Origin: JAAZKA01 sp034926225
GTDB taxonomy: Bacteria; Bacillota; Clostridia; Oscillospirales; QAMX01
Reading direction: 5' to 3'
NCBI GenBank assembly: GCA_034926225.1
Contig: JAYFRF010000008.1
Span: 62,001 to 126,000, forward strand
Length of the DNA stretch: 64,000 nt
Of the stretch, positions 32,955 through 41,175 are shown piece after piece. Below the pieces are notes generated by a model, which worked only from the letters and a program-made list of their open reading frames with translations, was not told the DNA's origin and ran no database searches. A program made the translations under genes and the position numbers. Within the stretch, counting starts at the first letter, position 1; the number at the start of each line of letters is the position of its first letter.

Positions 32955-33625
32955 CCCTTTTTGACCGCCTTATACCCGAGCCCCCGCACTGTCACGATCT
33001 CAAAATCTTCATTCGCCCGGAACCGATCCCGCAAACGGTTGATATGGACGTCTACCGTATGCGCGTCGGTCTCGCTGTCCATGCCCCAGATATCGTCCAT
33101 GATCTGTAACCGCGTAAAGATATGCCCGGGGCTGGACAGCAGCTTATACAGAAGTAAAAACTCCTTTTGCGGCAGCGTCGTCTCCCCGTCCCCCGTTGCG
33201 ACGGTCAGCGTATCGTAATCGAGCGTCGTATCACCCACCGTCAGTTTCCGGCTGCTGGCGCTTTTTGACCGTCTCAACAGCGCGCCGACACGCAGAACCA
33301 TCTCATTGACGTCGATGGGTTTTACCATATAATCGTCCGCGCCCGCGTTGAACCCCTCCCGCTTATCGCCGAACGCGTCCTTCGCGGTGATCATCAGCAC
33401 CGGCATTGTCATCCCGGCGGCGCGCAGCTCCCGCGTCAGCTCAAAGCCGTCCATGCGCGGCATCATGATATCGCAGAGTATCAGATCGACATATTCATGA
33501 TCGAGAACCTCTAGCGCTTCCTCGCCGTCGCCCGCACGGAAGGTCTGATACCCATTTTTCATCAGCGCCCGGCAGAAAAGCTGTCGCAGCTCCGCATCAT
33601 CCTCCACAACCAATATCTTAAACAA
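32951..33625 (-). CDS. OmpR/PhoB-type response regulator
   Basis: 224 residues. The receiver domain has FKILVVEDDAEL, the phospho-acceptor Asp in LILCDIMMPRMDG and the Lys in MITAKDAF. The winged-helix DNA-binding domain (about 130-224) has QKEFLLLYKLLSSPG, TDAHTVDVHINRLRDRF and TVRGLGYKA. The start is a TTG with AAGGAG only 2 bases upstream, so the exact start is less sure. It lies 16 bases after a serine-hydrolase gene and overlaps the histidine kinase gene. Targets are unknown; the neighbouring P-type ATPase and hydrolase are candidates. Confidence 0.92.
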   Translation of the reverse strand: MFKILVVEDDAELRQLFCRALMKNGYQTFRAGDGEEALEVLDHEYVDLILCDIMMPRMDGFELTRELRAAGMTMPVLMITAKDAFGDKREGFNAGADDYMVKPIDVNEMVLRVGALLRRSKSASSRKLTVGDTTLDYDTLTVATGDGETTLPQKEFLLLYKLLSSPGHIFTRLQIMDDIWGMDSETDAHTVDVHINRLRDRFRANEDFEIVTVRGLGYKAVKKG

Positions 33626-33640
33626 AGCTCCTTCTCTCCC

Positions 33641-34648
33641 TTAAAACACCCGCAGTGTATACCCCTTCGCACCCTTAACCGCGTAGGTTCCGGCCGCGCA
33701 GTCGTATTCGACCGTCGCCACCTCGTCGATGCTGTCAAGCCATACGACGAACCGCTTCGTATACAGATACCCGAGCACCGTCAACGTCCCGCGCTCCGGT
33801 ACGATTAGGGGCTTGCGCGACTTGGCACGGTTTTCCTCGCTCAGGCGCTCGACCTCAGCCATCTGGATTGGCGTCGCGCGGCCCCAGTGCGCCTGCGTGC
33901 CGACGCCCGGCAGCTCGAGATAGCGGACAAGCTCTCCTTTTCCCGCCTTCCCAGCACATTCGACGAAATGCCGCGCATGCCAAACCGGTACCCGCTCGTC
34001 CGTCTCGCCATGCGCCGTGAAAAGCGGCGCTATCAGGTTGCCGATTCCCTCCGCGCCGGAACGAGACCGGTATGCCTTCGGATTCTCCCGTGGTGTACAG
34101 CCGATCCACGGCTCCATCTCATCGCGGAATTCACCTACCCGGTCGTTTTCATACCAATGCGTATAATCGGAGATCCCGCACAGCGCCGTTACCGCTGAAA
34201 ACAGATCGGGGAACTTCACAGCCAGCGCAAACCCGTTCCCGCCGCCGCCGCTGCCGCCTTCATAGTAGACCGTCTCCGTATCGATGAGATAATCGGCATA
34301 ATGCTTTCTTGCGTACTGCACCGCGTCATATACGTCGATCAGCTCGAGCCCGTTGCAGTCGGGCTTCCCCGTCGAGTAAGCCCGTCCGCGCATATCCACA
34401 TGAATATGCAGATACGGTTCCTCCGTCGGCGCGGTATCCGCGTCCACCGTCGGGATCGTCATATGCCACCCATGCGTGGACGCAAGGATATAGCCCTTCT
34501 TCTTCGGTTTATCCACGCGCATGGCAAGCTTCAGCCCCGGTGTCACCGAGGATTCATAATAGATGAGATCATACCACTGCGTATAGCGGTTTTCATAGGC
34601 ATTCGTCTTCTCTCCGCGTACAGAATCGCCATAAAAGTCTGCATTCAT
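33641..34648 (-). CDS. Alpha/beta hydrolase, prolyl-oligopeptidase-like
   Basis: 335 residues of the alpha/beta-hydrolase fold. The likely nucleophile Ser lies in EGGSGGGGNGF, the Asp in HGETDERVPVWHA and the His in GTQAHWGRA. It resembles S9-type or acyl esterase enzymes but lacks the beta-propeller and a signal peptide, so a cytosolic esterase or peptidase is likely. The run of four glycines after the nucleophile is unusual. AAAGGAG precedes the ATG. It stands between the P-type ATPase gene and the two-component genes on the same strand. The substrate is unknown. Confidence 0.72.
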   Translation of the reverse strand: MNADFYGDSVRGEKTNAYENRYTQWYDLIYYESSVTPGLKLAMRVDKPKKKGYILASTHGWHMTIPTVDADTAPTEEPYLHIHVDMRGRAYSTGKPDCNGLELIDVYDAVQYARKHYADYLIDTETVYYEGGSGGGGNGFALAVKFPDLFSAVTALCGISDYTHWYENDRVGEFRDEMEPWIGCTPRENPKAYRSRSGAEGIGNLIAPLFTAHGETDERVPVWHARHFVECAGKAGKGELVRYLELPGVGTQAHWGRATPIQMAEVERLSEENRAKSRKPLIVPERGTLTVLGYLYTKRFVVWLDSIDEVATVEYDCAAGTYAVKGAKGYTLRVF

Positions 34649-34672
34649 ACCGTTTGCACTCCTTTAGATTTA

Positions 34673-34706
34673 TATAAGCGGGGGTTTTTAAAGTCCCCCG
34701 CTTATA
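34673..34706 (-). terminator. Stem-loop after the P-type ATPase gene
   Basis: TATAAGCGGGGG (34673-34684) pairs perfectly with CCCCCGCTTATA (34695-34706), just past the ATPase stop. The flank is AT-rich rather than a strict T-run, so it may be a partial terminator. Confidence 0.65.
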
Positions 34707-34707
34707 T

Positions 34708-37700
34708 TCATTCCTTATGCTCCTCGTCGGCGTCTGTCGTCTCTTCCGACTCGATTTCGCGCATTTCCTGGAACGGCAGCTCCTCATCGTTGTCCGCCGC
34801 CTGGGGCATATCGGGCACCTCCGGCTCCTCTTCCGCCGAAGTCTCCTGTATCGGAGTCCCCCCGGTTCCCGCCGCACGGTTTTCACGCGGCTCGGTCACA
34901 GGCGTCGCCACATGGATGCTCTCATCCTCCTGCGTCGGATCGGCGCCGGAAAACGCGGATGCCCCTGTCTCGCGCTCCGCACGTTCCCGCACACGCATGG
35001 AACGCACAGACACCTTCGGTCCACGTTCCAGCTCAGGGTAGCTTGAACGAATGAAAGGCATCAGATACAGTTTGAACGCTTCCGTCAGCGCCGCGGCAAG
35101 GATCGCCATGATTAACACCGTCAGGAAGCCGAATCCGCCAAGCTCCGTCATGCCGAAAAGATTTCTGAGCGGCGCGGCGCTGATCACAAGCACATGAACC
35201 AGGATCCCAAACACGACCGATATCAAAAGCTGTATCAAGTCGCCCGGGTTGCCCGGCACCCACATCGGCGTACGAACATAACGGCTCGAAAACGCGCAAA
35301 GAAGCGTGCTGATCATAAATACGGAGTAGACCGCTGTCATCCGGAAAGCATCGGTATCGACCCCGACAGGCACAAGTTTTGGCGCTATGAACAGGACTGC
35401 CACACAGCAGGCCGTCTGTATGATCGCCTGCGCCGCGATTTCCACGAGGAGCGACCAGTTCAGCGACGCGCATCCCGGCGCACGCGGCGGACGCTTCATC
35501 ACATCCTTCTCCCCCGACTGTCTTCCGATGACCAGCGCCGGCAGCGAGAACAGGATCAGGTTGCACAGCAATACCGCCGCCAGCGGGAACGGAACGGATA
35601 ATCCAGCAATCGCCGCGACAAGCGCCGTAAGCGCAGCGGCGGCACCCGCCCCAAGGGTAAGCTTCGCGATCCGGCGGATATTCTCGTACATCACCCGTCC
35701 TTCGCTGATCGCAGAAACGATTGTCGCAAATTTATCGTCACCGATCACCAAATCCGCGGCCGAGCGCGCAATTTCCGTGCCGGTTTTCCCCTTTGCGATA
35801 CCGATGTCAGCATGCTTTAAAAGCGGCACGTCACTGACTCCGTCGCCCGTCATCGCCACAACATCGCCGTTGCGATGCAGCGCATCCAGAATCCGCTGCT
35901 TGTGCTGCGTCGTTACCCGCGCGAACACCCGCGTATTTTTTACAATCGAACGCAGCGTGCCCGCGGACATATCCGCGATATCCGCGCCCGTCAGTACATC
36001 CCCTTCGCCGCCTTTATCGAGAATGCCCACCGTCTTCGCGACCGCAATCGCCGTGTCGCGGGATTCTCCCGTCACCATAATTGTCCGGATGCCCGCTTTC
36101 CGGCACCGCGCAACCGCTTCCGCACTGTCCGGACGCGCCGGATCCATCATGCCGATTAAGCCGAGGAATATCAGATGGTTCTCCAGCTCCTCCGGCGCCC
36201 CGGCTTTCGGCGCTGCTGTAAACTCACGGTACGCAACGCTGAGTACCCGCAGGCTCTGATCGGACATCACATGATGGATCGCGAGAATCTTCTGCCGCAG
36301 CGCTTCCGTCATCGGCTCACGACGTCCGCCGTAATCGATCTCGTCGCAGCGGCGCACGATCACGTCCGGCGCGCCCTTCGAGTACGCTACCGGGAAATGG
36401 TTGCCGCGATGAATCGTCGTCATCATCCCGCGCTCGGGTTCAAACGGAATCTCCGCCATACGCGGGAAGGTGCTGTCCAGAACGCTCTTTTCAATACCCG
36501 CCTTCGCCGCCAGCGCGATCAGCGCCGCTTCCGTCGGATTGCCGACCGCCGACCAGGTATCGATCGCGGTTTCCTCGAGCGCGGCGTTATTGCACAGCGC
36601 CGCCGCGGTCAGACTCATGATCAGATCCCGGCGGGAAAGCGGATTAATGTTCTCCCCGCTGGGCTTATAGAACCCGCCCTTGGGCGTATAGCCCGCGCCG
36701 TCCACCGTCGTCAGGCGGTCTCCCGTCCACAGCAGCGTCGCCGTCATCTCGTTTTTCGTCAGCGTCCCGGTCTTATCCGCGCAAATGACATTCGTCGCGC
36801 CAAGCTGCTCCGCCGCATTCAGCCTTTTGAGCTGCGCGCCGCGTTTCTCAAGTCGTTGCATGCCCGACATCAGAGACAGCGTTGTGACAAGGGCCATGCC
36901 TGCCGGCAGTACCGCCGCCGCAAACGACGTCATCTGCCCCATAACGGCGCTCATATCCTGCCGCACGATACCCAGCACCAGCAAGACAATCCAGCCGATG
37001 ACGCATACGAGTCCGATCCCCTGGCCAACACTGCGCAGCTTTCCGCCGGATTCCGTAACATTCGCCGTATGCAGCACGTCCGCGACCTGTCCAAGCTCCG
37101 TTTTCGCTCCGGTTGCCACAACCACGCCCCTGCCGCGCCCATAAATGACCGCGGAGCCCGCATACGCCATGTTCACACGGTCGCTCACCGGCGCCGACCC
37201 CGGCAATACCGCTTCCGCTTCTTTATAAACCGCCGAACGGCTTCCCGTGATCACAGATTCGTCTATCTGTAAGCTTGTTGCCTGACAAAGCCGTAAATCC
37301 GCCGGTACAATATCCCCCGCTTCGAGCAATACGATATCTCCCGGCACGATCTCTCCTGTCGGCAGCGTCTCGGCGCGTCCGTCACGTAGCACCTTCGCCG
37401 TTGCGGGCGTAATATTCTCTAAAGACTCCACCGCGCGGCTCGCCTGCATATCCTGTAGAGCACCCGGTACAATCCGTGCCGCCGCCGCCAGTAAAAACAG
37501 CACCGCTCCCACATATTGCTTCGTCACAAGCGCGAGCAGCATCGCAATGACGCTCAAAATCGCCGGCAGATCCACAAGCTGCGCCAGAACAATCCCCGCT
37601 ATCCCAGCATTCGTCTTCTGCGGCCACGTATTCACCCCGTAGCGCTCCAGCCGGTGCCGCGCTCCCGATTGTGTCAACCCTCTTTCTGCGTCAGTATTTT

Positions 37701-37743
37701 GCTCTCGCAGTGCGTCATCTGCGGATTTATTGTACCATTCCAT
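34708..37743 (-). CDS. Divergent P-type (P2-like) ATPase with altered catalytic and transport motifs
   Basis: 1011 residues. Overall layout and DKTGTLTKNEMT (phosphorylated Asp 323), YSKGAPD and the ten-helix pattern place it near Ca-type P2A pumps. Key sites differ: the A-domain TGES reads TGSR (166-169); M4 PEGL reads PAGM (280-283); GDGVND reads GDGVSD; M6 has NLILFSLPAL (from 728) where SERCA has NLVTDGLPA; and M5 lacks the Glu. So all usual Ca-site carboxylates and the dephosphorylation Glu are absent. An acidic 110-residue tail is added at the C-terminus. The ATG at 37743 follows GAGGGTGGAG. Transported ion, or transport at all, is uncertain. Confidence 0.8.
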   Translation of the reverse strand: MEWYNKSADDALREQNTDAERGLTQSGARHRLERYGVNTWPQKTNAGIAGIVLAQLVDLPAILSVIAMLLALVTKQYVGAVLFLLAAAARIVPGALQDMQASRAVESLENITPATAKVLRDGRAETLPTGEIVPGDIVLLEAGDIVPADLRLCQATSLQIDESVITGSRSAVYKEAEAVLPGSAPVSDRVNMAYAGSAVIYGRGRGVVVATGAKTELGQVADVLHTANVTESGGKLRSVGQGIGLVCVIGWIVLLVLGIVRQDMSAVMGQMTSFAAAVLPAGMALVTTLSLMSGMQRLEKRGAQLKRLNAAEQLGATNVICADKTGTLTKNEMTATLLWTGDRLTTVDGAGYTPKGGFYKPSGENINPLSRRDLIMSLTAAALCNNAALEETAIDTWSAVGNPTEAALIALAAKAGIEKSVLDSTFPRMAEIPFEPERGMMTTIHRGNHFPVAYSKGAPDVIVRRCDEIDYGGRREPMTEALRQKILAIHHVMSDQSLRVLSVAYREFTAAPKAGAPEELENHLIFLGLIGMMDPARPDSAEAVARCRKAGIRTIMVTGESRDTAIAVAKTVGILDKGGEGDVLTGADIADMSAGTLRSIVKNTRVFARVTTQHKQRILDALHRNGDVVAMTGDGVSDVPLLKHADIGIAKGKTGTEIARSAADLVIGDDKFATIVSAISEGRVMYENIRRIAKLTLGAGAAAALTALVAAIAGLSVPFPLAAVLLCNLILFSLPALVIGRQSGEKDVMKRPPRAPGCASLNWSLLVEIAAQAIIQTACCVAVLFIAPKLVPVGVDTDAFRMTAVYSVFMISTLLCAFSSRYVRTPMWVPGNPGDLIQLLISVVFGILVHVLVISAAPLRNLFGMTELGGFGFLTVLIMAILAAALTEAFKLYLMPFIRSSYPELERGPKVSVRSMRVRERAERETGASAFSGADPTQEDESIHVATPVTEPRENRAAGTGGTPIQETSAEEEPEVPDMPQAADNDEELPFQEMREIESEETTDADEEHKE

Positions 37744-37778
37744 GCTCTCCACCCTCTTATGTTATTCGTTTTCAGACG

Positions 37779-39035
37779 CTACTCTCTGATCTGCCCGTTG
37801 CCGCAAACAACGTACTTCACCGACGTCAGCGCCTCCGCTCCCATCGGCCCCCTTGCATGCAGCTTCTGCGTCGATATGCCGATTTCGGCGCCGAGTCCAA
37901 ACTCGCCGCCGTCCGTAAAGCGTGTCGACGCATTTACATATACCGCCGCCGCATCCACACGATCCGTAAATGCCTTCGCGCGTGTATAATTTTCCGTCAC
38001 AATACACTCCGAGTGCCCCGTGCCATGCAGCGTGATTTCCTCGATCGCCTCATCCAGCGAATTGACGACCTTTACAGCCAAAATATAGTCTGAAAACTCG
38101 GTCTCAAAGTCCTCCTCCGTCGCCTGTACGACACCCTCGAAGTCCTTTAATATCTCATAGGACCGCTCATCACAGCGCAGTTCTACTTTATAAGGGCGCA
38201 GCGCAAACCATACTCTCGGTAAAAGCCTCCGCACTTCCGATGCATGCACCAGAAAGTCCTCCGCCGCGTTGCATACCGACGGCCGTGAGCATTTCGCGTT
38301 GCGGATGATGTTGACCGCCATCTCCCAGTCGCAGCCCGCGTCCGCGTACACATGGCAGATACCCGTCCCCGTCTCGATGACCGGCACTCTGGCGTTTTCC
38401 ACAACTGATCGGATAAGCCCCGCGCCGCCTCTCGGAATCAGCACGTCCAAAAGCCCCGTCGCGGCCATCATCTCATTCGCGCTTTCCCGCGACGTATCCT
38501 CGCACAGCGTCATCGCGTCCGCCGGCAGCCCCACGCCCGTAAGCGCGTCCCGCATGACCTGCATCAGCGCCGTATTCGACCGGATCGCTTCCTTGCCGCC
38601 GCGCAGTACGCACGCATTCCCTGATTTTAAGCATAGCGCCGCCGCGTCCACCGTCACATTCGGCCTTGCCTCGTAGATGATCCCCACGACGCCCAGCGGC
38701 ACGCGTCTTTTTTCAATCCGCAGCCCGTTCGGCCGCTGTACCGTACCCTCAGCGCTCCCCACGGGGTCTTCCTGCAAAGCAATCTCCCGTACCCCCGCTA
38801 TCGCCGACGCAAGTCTTGCAGGCGTCAGCGTCAGCCGGTCGAGCATCGCCTGCCGCATCCCGTTTTCCCGCGCGGCGTCCGCGTCCCGGGCATTCGCCGC
38901 AAAGATATCCTCTTGATGTGCGTCCAGGGCATCCGCAATCGCGTATAATGCCCGGTTTTTCTCTATCGTACCCGTCTGCGCCAGCACACGTGCCGCTGCC
39001 TTTGCCGCAAGTGCCTGGTCCCGTACCGTCCGCAT
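37779..39035 (-). CDS. proA: Glutamate-5-semialdehyde dehydrogenase
   Basis: 418 residues of the aldehyde dehydrogenase superfamily, ProA type. The catalytic Cys is in RPSVCNAAEDF. VGIIYEARPNVTVDAAALCL, LRGGKEAIRSN, and IPRGGAGLIRSVVENARVPV are further family blocks. It reduces gamma-glutamyl phosphate to the semialdehyde with NADPH, the second step of proline synthesis. The ATG shares one base with the proB stop codon (TAATG), so the two are coupled. No proC is present in the window. Confidence 0.95.
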   Translation of the reverse strand: MRTVRDQALAAKAAARVLAQTGTIEKNRALYAIADALDAHQEDIFAANARDADAARENGMRQAMLDRLTLTPARLASAIAGVREIALQEDPVGSAEGTVQRPNGLRIEKRRVPLGVVGIIYEARPNVTVDAAALCLKSGNACVLRGGKEAIRSNTALMQVMRDALTGVGLPADAMTLCEDTSRESANEMMAATGLLDVLIPRGGAGLIRSVVENARVPVIETGTGICHVYADAGCDWEMAVNIIRNAKCSRPSVCNAAEDFLVHASEVRRLLPRVWFALRPYKVELRCDERSYEILKDFEGVVQATEEDFETEFSDYILAVKVVNSLDEAIEEITLHGTGHSECIVTENYTRAKAFTDRVDAAAVYVNASTRFTDGGEFGLGAEIGISTQKLHARGPMGAEALTSVKYVVCGNGQIRE

Positions 39036-39850
39036 TAAGCCTTCTCCTTCTTCTCCTTGGGCATAAACACCGTTCCGGCATGCCGCCCGTCTAAGATATC
39101 GCACACGATATCCGGATTCTCACCCGATGCGATCACCATCGGAATCCCTGCTTCCATACACCGGCGCGCGGCCGAAAGCTTCGTCGCCATCCCGCCTGTA
39201 CCGCGGTTCGTCCCTTCTCCGCCGGCTACCTTCATCAGCGCGTCATCCACCTCGTATACCACCGGAATGCGCCGCGCCTCCTCGTTGATCTTCGGATCCG
39301 CATCGTACAGCCCGTCGATATCCGACAGCAGAATTAACAGATCGGCATCCACAACCTCCGCGCAGACCGCGGCAAGCGTGTCGTTTTCGCCAAAGGACGT
39401 GATACGTTCCAGCTCATATGTCGAAATCGTATCGTTTTCATTCACGATCGGTACCGCGCCGAGCGATAAAAGCGTTTCAAACGTATTTTTAACGTTCTCT
39501 CTGCGCTCAGGCGTATCCACGACGTCCCGCGTCAAAAGAAGCTGCGCCACCGTATGCCCGTACTCGCCGAAGAAGCGGCCATACACGTTCATCAGCTCGG
39601 ACTGCCCGACGGCTGCGGCGGCCTGCTTTAACCGCAGGTCATGCGGCCGTTCAGCAAGTCCCAGCCGTGCGACGCCCGCCCCCACCGCGCCGGAACTGAC
39701 CAAAACGATCTCCCGTCCGAAATTCTTCAAATCCGACAACGCCCGCGCAAGCCTCTCCATTCTCCGTAAATGTAAACGACCTGTTTCATATGTAAGCGAG
39801 CTTGTGCCGACTTTGATTACGACCCGCCGGCAAGCCTTTAAGTCTAACAA
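39035..39850 (-). CDS. proB: Glutamate 5-kinase
   Basis: 271 residues of the amino-acid kinase fold, without the C-terminal PUA domain. Signatures are RRVVIKVGTSSLT, LVSSGAVGAGVARLGL, NENDTIST, SFGENDTLAA and GTNRGTGGMATKLSAAR. It phosphorylates glutamate as the first step of proline synthesis and is normally inhibited by proline. The start is a TTG at 39850 with GGAGG 10 bases upstream. The open frame to 39907 is excluded because the -10 box of its promoter lies at 39896-39901. Confidence 0.93.
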   Translation of the reverse strand: MLDLKACRRVVIKVGTSSLTYETGRLHLRRMERLARALSDLKNFGREIVLVSSGAVGAGVARLGLAERPHDLRLKQAAAAVGQSELMNVYGRFFGEYGHTVAQLLLTRDVVDTPERRENVKNTFETLLSLGAVPIVNENDTISTYELERITSFGENDTLAAVCAEVVDADLLILLSDIDGLYDADPKINEEARRIPVVYEVDDALMKVAGGEGTNRGTGGMATKLSAARRCMEAGIPMVIASGENPDIVCDILDGRHAGTVFMPKEKKEKA

Positions 39851-39895
39851 TTTTTTAAAACCTCCATTATTGCATGGGTATATTATGTCTATTTC

Positions 39896-39924
39896 ATCAT
39901 AACACATTTTTTCCTCTTTGCCAA
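39896..39924 (-). promoter_or_regulatory. Sigma-70-type promoter of proBA
   Basis: On the minus strand TTGGCA (39924-39919), 17 bases, TATGAT (39901-39896), 46 bases before the TTG start at 39850. Confidence 0.82.
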
Positions 39925-40001
39925 CACTATTTTTTTATTTTTTCACATTTTTGCCCTGCCCGTTCTGTGCGCTATTTTCCCAAATTTGACAATCCCGTCC
40001 C

Positions 40002-40030
40002 TTGTCTTTTTCCCGTCTCTCTGTTATACT
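40002..40030 (+). promoter_or_regulatory. Probable promoter of the URO-D-like gene
   Basis: TTGTCT (40002-40007), a 17-base spacer and TATACT (40025-40030), 43 bases before the ATG at 40074. Confidence 0.68.
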
Positions 40031-40073
40031 GTCAACAATGACTTGACTTATACTTAGAAAGGACGTATCTTCC

Positions 40074-41114
40074 ATGATTCAATACGAATACAAGGGAAAA
40101 CCCGTACGTTTTACCGTGGAAATTTATCACGATATCGTCCCCTATCTCGGCGGCATCTCCGAAAAAGCCTTCTTCGTCGACGCCGACGCCGCTATCCCTG
40201 CATGGCAAAAGCAGATCGATTTTATCTTGACCGAATTCGGCGAATATCTCGCCCCCCGCGCCCCTTCCGCGGCCCCGCTTTCCTACGGTCACCTCGTCTG
40301 TCTCGGCGCGCCCCTGCGCCGCCCGGAAGACGCCGAGCCTAACATCGCGCCTGCCGCTTCCTCCCTCGAGGACGCCGTCGCCATCCTCCGCGATGCCCGA
40401 GGGATGGATTTCACCAAAACCCCCATCTTCCAAGCCTACGCCGAACAGTCCCGCCGCATCCACGAGGCCTTCCCCGGCTCCGCGCCCCGGTTCGCAGGTC
40501 TCGGGCTGGAAGGCCCTATCACCTCCGCCGCGCTCTTCCGCGGTCAGGACTTCTATCTTGACCTTATGGACGACCCGGAGCTGTGTGCCGAATACCTCTC
40601 CCTCATGACCGAAAGCATCATCGCCTTCCGTCACCAGAGCAACCTCTTCTCCGGTGCGCCCGCCGTCTCCCCCAGCGGTGCAGGCCTCGCCGACGACCTC
40701 GCCAGCATGGTTCCCCCCTCCCTCTGGAATGAGCTCGTGATTCCCTTCTGGAATCAGTACTACGAAGGTCTCACCTCCGGCAAGAACCGTTCTCTCCATT
40801 GCGAAGCCCTCGTCCCCGCCCAACTGCCCTATCTATCCGGCGCGGCAATCACGCACTATCAGCCGTCCGTCTCCCCTGCACTTACCCTCCAGAACGTCAA
40901 GGCCAATCTCCCTGCCGGAATGCCATTCGACTGGCTCCTCTACGCCTACCACATCACCGAAATGTCCGACGCACAAATCGAAGCCTGGATTGACGAAACC
41001 CTCGCCGCCGGTGTCACCGAGCTGCGCACCCAGTTCGGCCGCTACGCCGCCGAAGCGGGTAAACTCGACCGCATCCACGCCTGGTTTGCCGCCGCTGATA
41101 AATATCGCGCATAG
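40074..41114 (+). CDS. Uroporphyrinogen decarboxylase-superfamily protein (methyltransferase-like)
   Basis: 346 residues resembling the URO-D barrel shared by HemE and corrinoid methyltransferases (MtaA/CmuA). Alignable parts are GLGLEGPITSAALFRG, the FRHQSNLFSGAPAVSPSGAG stretch, and LVIPFWNQYYEGL. True HemE arginine motifs are not visible, and the heme pathway is absent nearby, so a methyl-transfer role is more likely than porphyrin synthesis. No corrinoid protein gene is adjacent. AAAGGA precedes the ATG. The substrate is unknown. Confidence 0.68.
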   Translation: MIQYEYKGKPVRFTVEIYHDIVPYLGGISEKAFFVDADAAIPAWQKQIDFILTEFGEYLAPRAPSAAPLSYGHLVCLGAPLRRPEDAEPNIAPAASSLEDAVAILRDARGMDFTKTPIFQAYAEQSRRIHEAFPGSAPRFAGLGLEGPITSAALFRGQDFYLDLMDDPELCAEYLSLMTESIIAFRHQSNLFSGAPAVSPSGAGLADDLASMVPPSLWNELVIPFWNQYYEGLTSGKNRSLHCEALVPAQLPYLSGAAITHYQPSVSPALTLQNVKANLPAGMPFDWLLYAYHITEMSDAQIEAWIDETLAAGVTELRTQFGRYAAEAGKLDRIHAWFAAADKYRA

Positions 41115-41123
41115 AAATACTCC

Positions 41124-41174
41124 AGAAAGATGAAAGACCAAGGGACTTTGTGTCCCTTGGTCTTTCATCTTTCT
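41124..41174. terminator. Very strong bidirectional terminator
   Basis: A perfect 23-base arm (41124-41146) pairs with 41152-41174 around TTTGT, between the URO-D-like gene and the convergent AraC regulator gene. Confidence 0.93.
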
Positions 41175-41175
41175 C

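Noticed and set aside
36175..37272. Plus-strand frame of 365 residues inside the P-type ATPase gene
   Set aside because: Arg/His-rich shadow of a coding strand; no family motif and no ribosome site.
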